A stretch of DNA of 64,000 nucleotides from the NCBI RefSeq assembly GCF_005938675.2, contig NZ_VCCH02000006.1, positions 1 through 64,000 on the forward strand, given 5' to 3'. Position 1 is the stretch's first letter. Every line of letters starts with the position of its first letter. Shown here piece by piece: positions 34,580 to 41,421 of this stretch. This stretch comes from Mycobacterium sp. KBS0706 (GTDB lineage: Bacteria > Pseudomonadota > Alphaproteobacteria > DSM-16000 > Inquilinaceae). The translations under genes were made by a program, and so were the position numbers. A model generated the notes under the pieces. That model had not been told where the DNA came from and ran no database searches. It saw nothing but the letters and a program-made list of their open reading frames with translations.

Positions 34580-35296
34580 ATGATGTCGATCAAGTCCCCG
34601 GCCACCGCATTGGCCCTGTCCCTCCTGGCGGCGGCCTGCGGCCAGGAGATTCCCGACCAGAAGGCGTTCCCTGGCTACGCCAAGGGGCCGGAACCCGCGG
34701 CACCGGCGTCGACGCTGGTCGCCGAGGTGCCGCTGTCGGCCGAGGCCCTGGCCCGCAAGACGGAAACCTCGCGCCTCACGCTCGACCGCACGGTCGAGAC
34801 CATGCGGCAGCGGCTGACGCAGCTGAAGCAGCAGATCGTCGAGACCAGGTCCAACCTGGACGACCAGGGCGGCCGCCGGGTGAATCCGGACCAGTATGCC
34901 GAGCTGCAGAAGGCCGAACGCCAGGTCAGCCTGGCCCTCGGCCGGACCCGCGTGTCGACCAGCCGGAACGCCGCCACCGTGCCCGAGCAGGCCTCGACCA
35001 TCAACGATCTGAGCGGCCTGATCGTCTCGGTCTCCGGCCTGGTCCACACCATCGGCGAGGGCGAGCCGGTGGCGGCGCCGACGCTGCAGGCGCGCGTGGG
35101 GCTGCCGCCCGAGGAGCCGGCCCGAGCGGGGCTGTCCCAGGAGCAGGCCCGCGCCGGGCTGTCCCCGGATGTCGACATGAGCCGGATCCGGGCGTCGCGG
35201 CCGCTGGTGCAGGAGCCCCCGGCCGCCGCGCCGAATCCGATTCCGGTGCCGGCGGCGCCGAGCCCAGCCCCGGCCCCTGCCATCCCCATCAGCTGA
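34580..35296 (+). CDS. Predicted lipoprotein with coiled coil and Pro-rich tail
   Basis: 238 aa; ATG 34580 is favoured (AAAGG lies 8 bases upstream; a GTG at 34571 is weaker). The N-terminus is a signal peptide with a lipobox-like LLAAAC. Residues about 60-135 are helical and rich in Leu heptads (TVETMRQRLTQLKQQIVETR), predicted coiled coil. Residues about 165-238 are Ala/Pro-rich and contain an imperfect repeat (PARAGLSQEQARAGLSPD). I do not recognise the family. Position directly after hcp and before another unknown gene suggests an accessory envelope role in this T6SS. Confidence 0.6.
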   Translation: MMSIKSPATALALSLLAAACGQEIPDQKAFPGYAKGPEPAAPASTLVAEVPLSAEALARKTETSRLTLDRTVETMRQRLTQLKQQIVETRSNLDDQGGRRVNPDQYAELQKAERQVSLALGRTRVSTSRNAATVPEQASTINDLSGLIVSVSGLVHTIGEGEPVAAPTLQARVGLPPEEPARAGLSQEQARAGLSPDVDMSRIRASRPLVQEPPAAAPNPIPVPAAPSPAPAPAIPIS

Positions 35297-35298
35297 GG

Positions 35299-35844
35299 AT
35301 GAAGATCATGCGCGCTGATCAGATGATCGAACTGGTCCGAGAGGTTCTGCGCGAGCTCGACGGGCCGTCCTCCCGCTCCGCGGCCGAGGCCGCCGGCACG
35401 GCGGCGGAGACGCTGCGGCGTCAGCGCCAGGCCATGCTGCTGGAATGGGCCGTCTCCGAGCTCGGGCCGTCGCTGCCCGGTTTCCGCAGCCGGCTCGCCT
35501 GGCGGCTGCCCTCCGGGTCGACCGCCGCCTCGGCCGCACCGGCGCAGGACGAGGCGTTGGCGGCCCAGGCCGGCCGCATCGCCCGCGACCGCCTGGCCGG
35601 GGCGGAGCAGAACGGCGGCAGCGGAGCGCTGCGGCCGTCGCGCCTGTTCGACGCCGCCCTGGCGCGGCTGATCCCCGGCATCGACGGGGCGGAGATCCGG
35701 TCCGTCGCCCTGAGCGGCGGCCGTCCGGGCCGGAGCCCGGCCGATTCAGCCGAGTCGCGGCCGGCCGGCGCCCGACTGCTGGCGGCCCTCGCCGTGATCG
35801 CCGTGACGCTGCGCGAGGAGGACCGCGCGGCGGCGGCCGCCTGA
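35299..35844 (+). CDS. Unrecognised small helical protein downstream of hcp
   Basis: 181 aa from ATG 35299, 2 bp after the previous stop; an in-frame ATG at 35308 has the better-spaced GAGG. Largely helical and Ala/Arg-rich: an N-terminal amphipathic helix (DQMIELVREVLRELD), a middle with conserved-looking WAVSELGPSLPGFRSRLAW, and a hydrophobic C-terminal helix (ARLLAALAVIAVTL, about 157-171) that could reach a membrane or a partner. High GC at third positions supports coding. No family recognised; coupling to the lipoprotein gene suggests they act together. Confidence 0.55.
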   Translation: MKIMRADQMIELVREVLRELDGPSSRSAAEAAGTAAETLRRQRQAMLLEWAVSELGPSLPGFRSRLAWRLPSGSTAASAAPAQDEALAAQAGRIARDRLAGAEQNGGSGALRPSRLFDAALARLIPGIDGAEIRSVALSGGRPGRSPADSAESRPAGARLLAALAVIAVTLREEDRAAAAA

Positions 35845-35848
35845 TCGA

Positions 35849-35905
35849 CCGGGCGACGCGGCCATACGCGGCCGCGCTGCCGGCGCCAGCGTCCTAATCG
35901 CCCGG
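35849..35905. terminator. Nested hairpins between convergent operons
   Basis: CCGGGCGA (35849-35856) pairs with TCGCCCGG (35898-35905), and inside it CGCGGCC (35857-35863) pairs with GGCCGCG (35870-35876). The whole fits the 62-bp gap between the hcp operon (stop 35844) and the end of the vgrG operon (stop 35907). A bidirectional terminator is likely, though no T-run is visible. Confidence 0.5.
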
Positions 35906-35906
35906 A

Positions 35907-36593
35907 TCACACGGCCGGGTTGATCTCGATGAGGCGGATGTCGTCCTCGCGCCCGGTGCTCGCCAGGTCGAGGACACAATCCTTCAGCCGATAGGTCGAA
36001 GCCAGCCGGGACGCCGTCGCGATGATCCGGTCGTCGGCATCCTGGCGGCCCGCCGCTGCCTCCCCCGGCTGCTCGCGATATTTGACACGCTGCAGGCGGG
36101 CGACGCCGCCCTGCATCAGCACCCGATACTCGCGGGCCGCCGAGAGATCGACGAAGGGGAAGAGGTGGAGATACGTGCCTTCGCCCCGGGTGACGAAGGC
36201 ATGGAGGATGACGGCCATGCGGTCGGTCACGTTTCTCAGGGCCGTGCCGAAGCCGTGTGCCGCCAGCGCCGCCGGCGATCCGATCCCGAGTCCCCATCGT
36301 TCGTGCCAGCTGCACGGGCCCAGCTTCAGGAACAGGCCGCCGTCGATCGCCTCCGTCCCGGCCCGGGATACGGCTGGGATGTTGCGTTCGACGTTCCAGC
36401 CCCGGAACCGGCGATAGGGCGGGTTGTGCGACAGGACGGCCTCGAGGTCGCGGGGCGCGATCCACAGCGACGCGAGGGGACGGGCCAGGGCGTGGTCGGC
36501 GAGGCCCTCGGGCCAATTCTCGAACGAGGTCTCGATGACCCGATCGGCGCAGGTTTCGATGCGCCGGATGGCGGCGGCGAAGTCGAGCCTCAC
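35907..36593 (-). CDS. CDC123-like (R2K-clade) ATP-grasp protein, copy A
   Basis: 228 aa; GTG 36593 overlaps the upstream stop (GTGA). It is a paralogue of the gene at 40153-40851: shared TSFENWPEG/TSFEAWPEA, LARPLASLWIAPRDLEAVL, FLKLGPCSW, TDRMAVIL, YLHLFPFVDLSAAREYRV and final EINP. These align in order with the eukaryotic CDC123/D123 pattern (C.F..W, VFPKLNWS, LVLRKW, EFRCFV, DVY, LIDFNP). Lys90, Arg156, Asp209, Glu223 and Asn225 match ATP-grasp positions; the second lysine of the R2K clade is replaced by His97. Bacterial CDC123-type proteins are known in T6SS loci and were proposed to be ATP-dependent peptide ligases. Last gene of the vgrG operon. Target unknown. Confidence 0.7.
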   Translation of the reverse strand: MRLDFAAAIRRIETCADRVIETSFENWPEGLADHALARPLASLWIAPRDLEAVLSHNPPYRRFRGWNVERNIPAVSRAGTEAIDGGLFLKLGPCSWHERWGLGIGSPAALAAHGFGTALRNVTDRMAVILHAFVTRGEGTYLHLFPFVDLSAAREYRVLMQGGVARLQRVKYREQPGEAAAGRQDADDRIIATASRLASTYRLKDCVLDLASTGREDDIRLIEINPAV

Positions 36594-37171
36594 CGGCCTT
36601 CCTCGGCAAGCTTGCGCTCGGCCTCGTCCTTGGTCATCAGCCCGGCGAGAAACGCGGTGAAGCTCGGCGCGACGAAGCCTAGGATCATGTTGCCTTCGGT
36701 GCCCCAGGTGGCGCGTGTGCCCTCTCCCTTATACCAAATTCTACCGTATTTTTCTTCGGACAGATCCAGGAGATATGCTTCGTCTCCGCTATACGAGACC
36801 CCAATCGGAACCGTCTTGGGTGGAATTCGTGGCCCCAGATCAGCATAGTGCATGTGCGGCCTGGACAGCGTCATGTAGTTTTCGCGCACAGATCTTGATG
36901 GTGAGATGCTGAGTGTCCAATGCCAGTCTTTTCTAATTGATCCTGCTATTGAGTATTGTATTATGCATGCTTTTATCTCTCCGAGACTAAGGGATACAGA
37001 TCCGTATGTTTTCATGAAATCCCAGTAATCCGAAGGAAATTGCGCCTCGCAATCCTCCTCCACCTCCTCCAGCGGTCGGGTATCCGGCTGCATCTTATCC
37101 GGCCATCGCGTTCGCGTTTGCTCCCAAACCTCGATCAAGCGCGGATTGACGGTGTTCAGATCAAAGGCCAT
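36590..37171 (-). CDS. SUKH (SMI1/KNR4) immunity protein, orphan copy
   Basis: 193 aa. SMI1/KNR4 fold: LEEVEEDCEAQFPSDYWDFM (the family's LP..Y..FL element) and later PIGVSYSGDEAYLLDLS and TWGTEGNMILGFVAPSF. It is a close paralogue of the gene at 37283; their last 45 codons are nearly identical while the first halves diverge. SUKH proteins neutralise nuclease-type toxins. No effector gene lies immediately upstream, only a remnant of one, so it looks like an orphan immunity gene retained against a former or foreign effector. The coding region is distinctly less GC-rich than its surroundings. Confidence 0.82.
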   Translation of the reverse strand: MAFDLNTVNPRLIEVWEQTRTRWPDKMQPDTRPLEEVEEDCEAQFPSDYWDFMKTYGSVSLSLGEIKACIIQYSIAGSIRKDWHWTLSISPSRSVRENYMTLSRPHMHYADLGPRIPPKTVPIGVSYSGDEAYLLDLSEEKYGRIWYKGEGTRATWGTEGNMILGFVAPSFTAFLAGLMTKDEAERKLAEEGR

Positions 37172-37282
37172 CGGTTACCCCTCGGAAGACCGGAGAATTC
37201 AGCCGCCAGTTGTCTTCGGCGCACCCAACACCTTATGGCTGCGACAAAATCGAATCCGCACGGTCGCCGCCGCCCAGCCCGC
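37172..37282 (-). repeat. Remnant of an effector 3' tip between two immunity genes
   Basis: 111 bp between the tandem SUKH genes. Bases 37185-37202 are identical over 18 bp to 37877-37894, the last codons of the effector gene at 37874-38806, where they encode the C-terminal L-N-S-P-V-F. In the gap the same peptide can be read but with no gene upstream of it. The copy lies at the same distance before the immunity start as in the intact pair. I read it as the scar left when an effector gene was replaced or lost. Confidence 0.6.
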
Positions 37283-37864
37283 TCACGGGCTTTCGGCAGC
37301 GAGCTTTTGCTCGGCCTCGTCCTTGGTCATCAGTCCGGCGAGAAACGCAGTGAAGCTCGGCGCGACGAAGCCCAGAATCGTGTTGCCTTCGGTGCCCCAA
37401 GTGGCGCGTGTGCCTTCTCCTTTGTGCCAGATCCTGCCGTATTTTTCGTTAGATAGATCCATCAGATAAAACTCATCTCCGTCTGCGGTGTATCCGATAG
37501 GAACAGTTTTTGGTGGAATCATCGGTCCCAGATCCGCGAAATGGATATGGGGTCGTGATAGTTTCATATAATATTCTAGAACAAAGTCGCTATCTGCTAT
37601 TCCATAAATCCATTGCCAATCTTTTTTGATGGCGTTTCCTATCGAATATTGTACTATACACGTATCTATATCTCCTAAATCGAGCGATATCGATCCATAC
37701 TGATTCATGAAATTCCAATAATCTTCTGGAAATTTGTTTCCGCAATCCTTTTCGATATCTTCCAAGGGCTTGATGTTTACCCGAACCCGTTGCGGTCGAC
37801 GCAGGCGCGTGCGCTCCCATACCTCGACCAATCGTGGGTTGACGGCATTCAGATCGAAAGTCAT
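37283..37864 (-). CDS. SUKH (SMI1/KNR4) immunity protein for the adjacent effector
   Basis: 193 aa from ATG 37864, with a strong ribosome site (AGGAGG) in the 9-bp gap after the effector stop. IEKDCGNKFPEDYWNFMNQY is the SMI1/KNR4 signature, and GTRATWGTEGNTILGFVAPSF closes the fold. By position it is the cognate antitoxin of the HNH-type effector at 37874-38806. The 5' two thirds are about 40% GC, far below the window average; the last third is GC-rich and nearly identical to the next copy. Confidence 0.85.
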   Translation of the reverse strand: MTFDLNAVNPRLVEVWERTRLRRPQRVRVNIKPLEDIEKDCGNKFPEDYWNFMNQYGSISLDLGDIDTCIVQYSIGNAIKKDWQWIYGIADSDFVLEYYMKLSRPHIHFADLGPMIPPKTVPIGYTADGDEFYLMDLSNEKYGRIWHKGEGTRATWGTEGNTILGFVAPSFTAFLAGLMTKDEAEQKLAAESP

Positions 37865-37873
37865 TTTTTCCTC

Positions 37874-38806
37874 CTAGAAGACCGGAGAATTCAGTAGAGA
37901 ATTGCCCCCGGTATGGCTGGCGCCGCCGAGGGCTCTGTCGTGGATCGACTTGGGAATATAGCCTACGGAACCATCGTTGAAATGGTGAGCGACCCAGTTT
38001 CGGGGATCGGGCGGCTCTGAGCCATTGCTTCTCATCAACGCATCCAATGCCGGCTTGTCCTGCTTTACCGATCCTGTCATCGAATCCAATTGGTGGCGGC
38101 TGCCGGGATAGCTATAGGCGCTGAAATCCGGCTCCCCGCCCCTGTACTGGATGCTGTCGACCGTTGTCTTCCCGTCCGGCCCCTTCATGCCGTCGGGCAA
38201 TGGCTGGGGCTGGTCGAAGGTGAAGGTTCCCGACCCGTCCGCCGGGGCTTCCTTCAGCGGTCTTCCGTTGGCGTCCTTCCAGGTGCCGCCATTCTGCGGC
38301 AATTGCATCTTGCCCTTCATATCCTCCCTGCATTCCTTACAGTTCGGATGCCCCTTGCGGGCCTTCATGGCCTCTTCCTGGGCCTTCTTCAGGGCATCGG
38401 CGCGCGCTTTGATCATCGCGTCCTTGCCCATGAGCTGCGTGAACTGGGCCTGGGCGTCGGTGATGTTGTCGAAGCCGGTGCCGACCTTCTCCACCAGCTT
38501 GGCGGCCCGGATGCCGACGGGGCCGAGCTTGTTCAGTTTTCGAATCAGGTTGGCGACGTCAACCCCCGGGATATACGCCGCCGCCGCGCCGGCCACATCG
38601 ACAACCGCACCACCCATGCCGCCCAGATTGAGATCCCAAGCAGCAACGACGAAATTCTTCACTCCGATCGCAGCGGACGCGATGTTTGAGGCGGGCGACG
38701 GATCGACAAGGCCGGTGACATCCGGAATCAGTTCAGCATTGTTCTTTGAGAATTCCCAAAGATCCCCGAGTGCGTTGGATTTAAAGTTCTTCTGAAATTC
38801 CTCCAC
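37874..38806 (-). CDS. T6SS nuclease effector, HNH/ENDO VII-like (AHH type)
   Basis: 310 aa from GTG 38806, 4 bp after the adaptor stop, with GAGGA upstream. N-terminal third: helical/hydrophobic pre-toxin region sharing DVTGLVDPSPAS with its paralogue and a Gly/Ala-rich segment (60-85). Middle: Cys156 and Cys159 in PNCKEC. C-terminus (about 270-310): VAHHFNDGSVGYIPKSIHD and SHTGGNS, the His-rich pattern of HNH/ENDO VII toxins with an AHH core (His274, His275, His289, His298). Such enzymes cut DNA or RNA. No signal peptide or PAAR/Rhs domain; delivery is probably by VgrG through the DUF4123 adaptor. Toxicity is prediction. Confidence 0.75.
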   Translation of the reverse strand: MEEFQKNFKSNALGDLWEFSKNNAELIPDVTGLVDPSPASNIASAAIGVKNFVVAAWDLNLGGMGGAVVDVAGAAAAYIPGVDVANLIRKLNKLGPVGIRAAKLVEKVGTGFDNITDAQAQFTQLMGKDAMIKARADALKKAQEEAMKARKGHPNCKECREDMKGKMQLPQNGGTWKDANGRPLKEAPADGSGTFTFDQPQPLPDGMKGPDGKTTVDSIQYRGGEPDFSAYSYPGSRHQLDSMTGSVKQDKPALDALMRSNGSEPPDPRNWVAHHFNDGSVGYIPKSIHDRALGGASHTGGNSLLNSPVF

Positions 38807-38810
38807 GGCG

Positions 38811-39849
38811 TTAGTCCTCGTCGAGATCCTGGTCCGTGAAGCCGGCTTCCGCGAAGGGCAGCCAGTGCCGGAAGCCGCGCAGATCGGTCGCCCGCGCCCA
38901 GGCGTCGGCGAAGTCCGGCTGCAGGATGCGGTCGAAGCGGTCGCGGGCCGGCACGTCCGTCCGCCGCAGCACGGCGTTGATCTGCGGCTCCTTGTGGAAG
39001 CCGGGGGCGATGCGCCACATCAGGCCGGCGAAGAGCTTGATATGCGCCAGGTCGTGGATCCTGAAGGTCTCGATCGCCAACTGGGCGCTGTGGGCGATCA
39101 TCAGCTGCAGATAGCCCTTCGGATAGAGGTTCATCCGGGCTCGGAAATCATCCTCCAGATAGTCGATCAGATACTCGATCAGCAGCGGCCGGTTGATCAG
39201 GATCGGCAGCTCCATCTGCTCGCGTGAACACGAAGACCGGCCGCGCGGCTGACCCCGCCAGATTGACGTCGGGAAGGGTGGCGTAGCCCTCCTTACGGAT
39301 GGTCGCCTGATCGTCGGATCCTCTGACGCTGCGCCACTGCAGCCGGCCATCGGGCAGCAGGCTGGCCGCCATGAAGACGTCGTCCCCGATCTCGAAGCCG
39401 AGGGTCGCGATGCCGGCGTAGAAGCGCTCGCGCTGCTCTTTCGAGAACACGCGTACCTGGCCCGCGAGCACCTGAGGGTCGAAGAAACGGAAGAACAGCG
39501 ACGCGCCGTCGGTGGTCCGGACCTTGGCGAATTTCCGAAGATGGGACCGCAGTTCCGGGAAGGGCAGCGTCGAGACGATGAACACGCCCCAGCGCCGGCC
39601 GAGCCCTTCCTCGACCAGCCAGGTCCACAACTCGGCATGCGGGCCGGCCGTCGCCAGCCAGGGCGATTCGTCGCCATATTCCGCCAGAGCCTCGCCCTGG
39701 TACAGGCTGACGCTCTCTTCGCCCAGGGCCTGCAGCAGCGTCCGGATGGTCCGGTCGCGGCTGCAGTCGGCGACGACATAGAGTCGAGCGTCGTCGCCCA
39801 AGGCGGCGCGCTCGGCTTCGAGGAAGTCGAGGACCGCCTGCTTCATCAT
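38811..39849 (-). pseudogene. DUF4123 effector adaptor, frameshifted
   Basis: Two frames together reproduce the whole of the adaptor at 42288-43310: the first from ATG 39849 (MMKQAVLDFLEAERAALGDD) to about 39225, the second from there to the stop at 38811. The break lies in an alternating CG tract (ACGCGAGCAG here; the intact paralogue has ACGCGCGCGCAG), consistent with loss of one CG dinucleotide. As read, the protein would end after about 234 residues without its C-terminal domain. It may be a true lesion, a sequencing error or a site of slippage. DUF4123 proteins (Tap/TEC) load effectors on VgrG, so loss would affect the downstream effector. Confidence 0.75.
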
Positions 39850-39862
39850 GGTGGCGGCCTTC

Positions 39863-40156
39863 TCACTCGGCCTTGATCGAGGACACGCCCTGGACGATGC
39901 GGCCGCCGTGTGCGGTCGCATCGTCGATCCTGGCCACGGCCTTGCCGTTGATGCGGACGAGGCCGGACCCTCCGGTGATGGTGTCGAGGGGGCCGATGCA
40001 GATGCATTTGTCGCCGCGCACCGCGATCGGGACGCCGTTGAACCGCACGAAGCTCTGCTGCGGCTGCGAGATCGGGCCGCCGACATGCGGCTTCGACCCT
40101 TCGGCCGCCGGGCAGAGGTGGTGATGGCCGATGGTTGCGATCGGTCGTCCGGTCAT
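39863..40156 (-). CDS. PAAR spike-tip protein
   Basis: 97 aa; ATG 40156 overlaps the CDC123-like stop (ATGA). Compact PAAR fold: GRPIATIGHHHLCP, HVGGPI, then GDKCICIGPLDTITGGS and VRINGKAVARIDDATAHGG, with the metal-binding His/Cys residues spread as in the family. PAAR proteins sharpen the VgrG trimer tip. There is no C-terminal toxin extension. It is the only PAAR gene seen in this operon and so probably serves both effector modules. Confidence 0.9.
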   Translation of the reverse strand: MTGRPIATIGHHHLCPAAEGSKPHVGGPISQPQQSFVRFNGVPIAVRGDKCICIGPLDTITGGSGLVRINGKAVARIDDATAHGGRIVQGVSSIKAE

Positions 40157-40851
40157 GCGGCCCTCCCGAAATCCTGGCGAGTATCGAGAATGGGATTGAT
40201 GTCGACGATGCGGGGGTCGTTCGCCCCCCGGTCGATCACGTCGATGAAAACCCGGTCGAGCGACGTTCGGCCGACCAGCGACCGGACGAACTCCAGTGCT
40301 CCCGATTCGCCGGGGGCAGCCGGGCGGTCCCCGCCGTCTCGGCGCCGGACCGTCCGGATCGCTCCACCTTGAACGGCGAAGCGGATTTCCGTGGCATCGG
40401 CGAGATCGAGATGGGGGAAAAGATGCAGCAAGGCCGGCAGCTCCAGCGCCAGCCAGGCTTCCAGCACCAGCGCCATGCGATCGGTCGCCGAACGCAGCAG
40501 GACGCCGCTCCACAACGCGGCCGCCGCGCCGTCGAGGCAGGCCAGCCAGGGCGCCTCCTTCCAGCTCAGCGGCCCGAGCTTCGGGAAGAGCCGCTTCGTG
40601 GAGGCGATGGCGGCCAGGCCCGCGGCGAGGTCGTCGATCGCCGGGGCGGCGGCGATGCCGTGGCGCGTCCGATACGACCGGTTGTGCCGGAGAACCCGCT
40701 CCAGATCGGCGGGCGGCAGCCGCAGCGCGGCGAGGGGGCGGGCAAGCGCCGCCGCCTGCGCGGCCTCGGGCCACGCCTCGAACGATGTCGAGGCGATCAG
40801 CTCCGCGTCGCGCCGAATGGCGGGCACCAGCCTGGCCGGATCGAGGAACAC
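40153..40851 (-). CDS. CDC123-like (R2K-clade) ATP-grasp protein, copy B
   Basis: 232 aa from GTG 40851, chosen for the GGGGAG ribosome site. Paralogue of 35907-36593 and closer to the CDC123 pattern: TSFEAWPE (residues 22-29), FPKLGPLSWKEAPWL (89-103, matching VFPKLNWSAPKDA.W of CDC123), TDRMALVLEAWL, EIRFAVQGGAIRTV, VFIDV and IVDINP. Both R2K lysines (Lys91, Lys98), Arg157, Asp204, Asp217 and Asn219 are present, so an active ATP-grasp site is plausible. It sits between the SUKH and PAAR genes. The family has been proposed to ligate peptides to proteins; a role in modifying or masking the effector, VgrG or a self target is inference. Confidence 0.75.
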   Translation of the reverse strand: MFLDPARLVPAIRRDAELIASTSFEAWPEAAQAAALARPLAALRLPPADLERVLRHNRSYRTRHGIAAAPAIDDLAAGLAAIASTKRLFPKLGPLSWKEAPWLACLDGAAAALWSGVLLRSATDRMALVLEAWLALELPALLHLFPHLDLADATEIRFAVQGGAIRTVRRRDGGDRPAAPGESGALEFVRSLVGRTSLDRVFIDVIDRGANDPRIVDINPILDTRQDFGRAA

Positions 40852-40864
40852 GGGATCTCCCCGG

Positions 40865-41410
40865 TCAGCGTCGAAGCGCCGCTTCGACCTCGTCCTCGGT
40901 CCCGATGCCGGCGAGGAACTCGCTGAAGCCACGGGCGATCAGGCCCATCCGGTTGTTCTCGTCCGTGCCCCAGGTGGCGTACTGCTCCGGCCACTGCCAG
41001 ACCCAGCCCGAGCGCTCGGCGGAGAGGTCCAGGAGGACGTAATCCGTTCCGGCATTGACGCCGATCGGGATCATGCTCCGCGGAATCAGAGCCCCGACGC
41101 CGTCTTCATGCTTGGACGGGTCGATGAACTTCTTGTACCGGTCCGCGATCCGCTCTGTGTTGCTGAAGCCGCCGAAATAGCCGGACTGCACGACCTTCTG
41201 GTCGCCCGCCAGGAAGGTCACGACAAACCAGCCGAGATCGGTGTTCTGGATCTTCAGCGCGCCGCAATCCTTGAGGAAATCCGAATACTCGGCCGGCAGG
41301 GGAAGCCCGATCTGGGCTTCCAGAGCCGATATCGCGTCGGCAGCCTGCCTGGCGTTGGGCTGCGCTGCGGCGACCGCCGCCAGACGAGGATTGATGCTCG
41401 CCAGGTCCAT
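40865..41410 (-). CDS. SUKH (SMI1/KNR4) immunity protein
   Basis: 181 aa from ATG 41410 (GAGGAG at 7 bases; an upstream in-frame TTG is less likely). IGLPLPAEYSDFLKDCGAL is the SMI1/KNR4 core and ATWGTDENNRMGLIARGFSEFL the closing part; the last portion resembles the two other SUKH proteins of the operon although overall identity is low. It begins 11 bp after the stop of the effector at 41422-42291 and is presumably its antitoxin. Confidence 0.84.
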   Translation of the reverse strand: MDLASINPRLAAVAAAQPNARQAADAISALEAQIGLPLPAEYSDFLKDCGALKIQNTDLGWFVVTFLAGDQKVVQSGYFGGFSNTERIADRYKKFIDPSKHEDGVGALIPRSMIPIGVNAGTDYVLLDLSAERSGWVWQWPEQYATWGTDENNRMGLIARGFSEFLAGIGTEDEVEAALRR

Positions 41411-41421
41411 TGTCGTGCTCC

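Noticed and set aside
37874..38806. Rhs or polymorphic CDI-type toxin
   Set aside because: There are no YD repeats or long filament domains; the protein is short and preceded by a DUF4123 adaptor, so a T6SS cargo effector fits better.
40153..40851. Possibility that the CDC123-like genes are extra immunity proteins
   Set aside because: They carry conserved charged residues in ATP-grasp order and do not resemble SUKH or other immunity folds; kept as enzymes, though an indirect protective role is not excluded.
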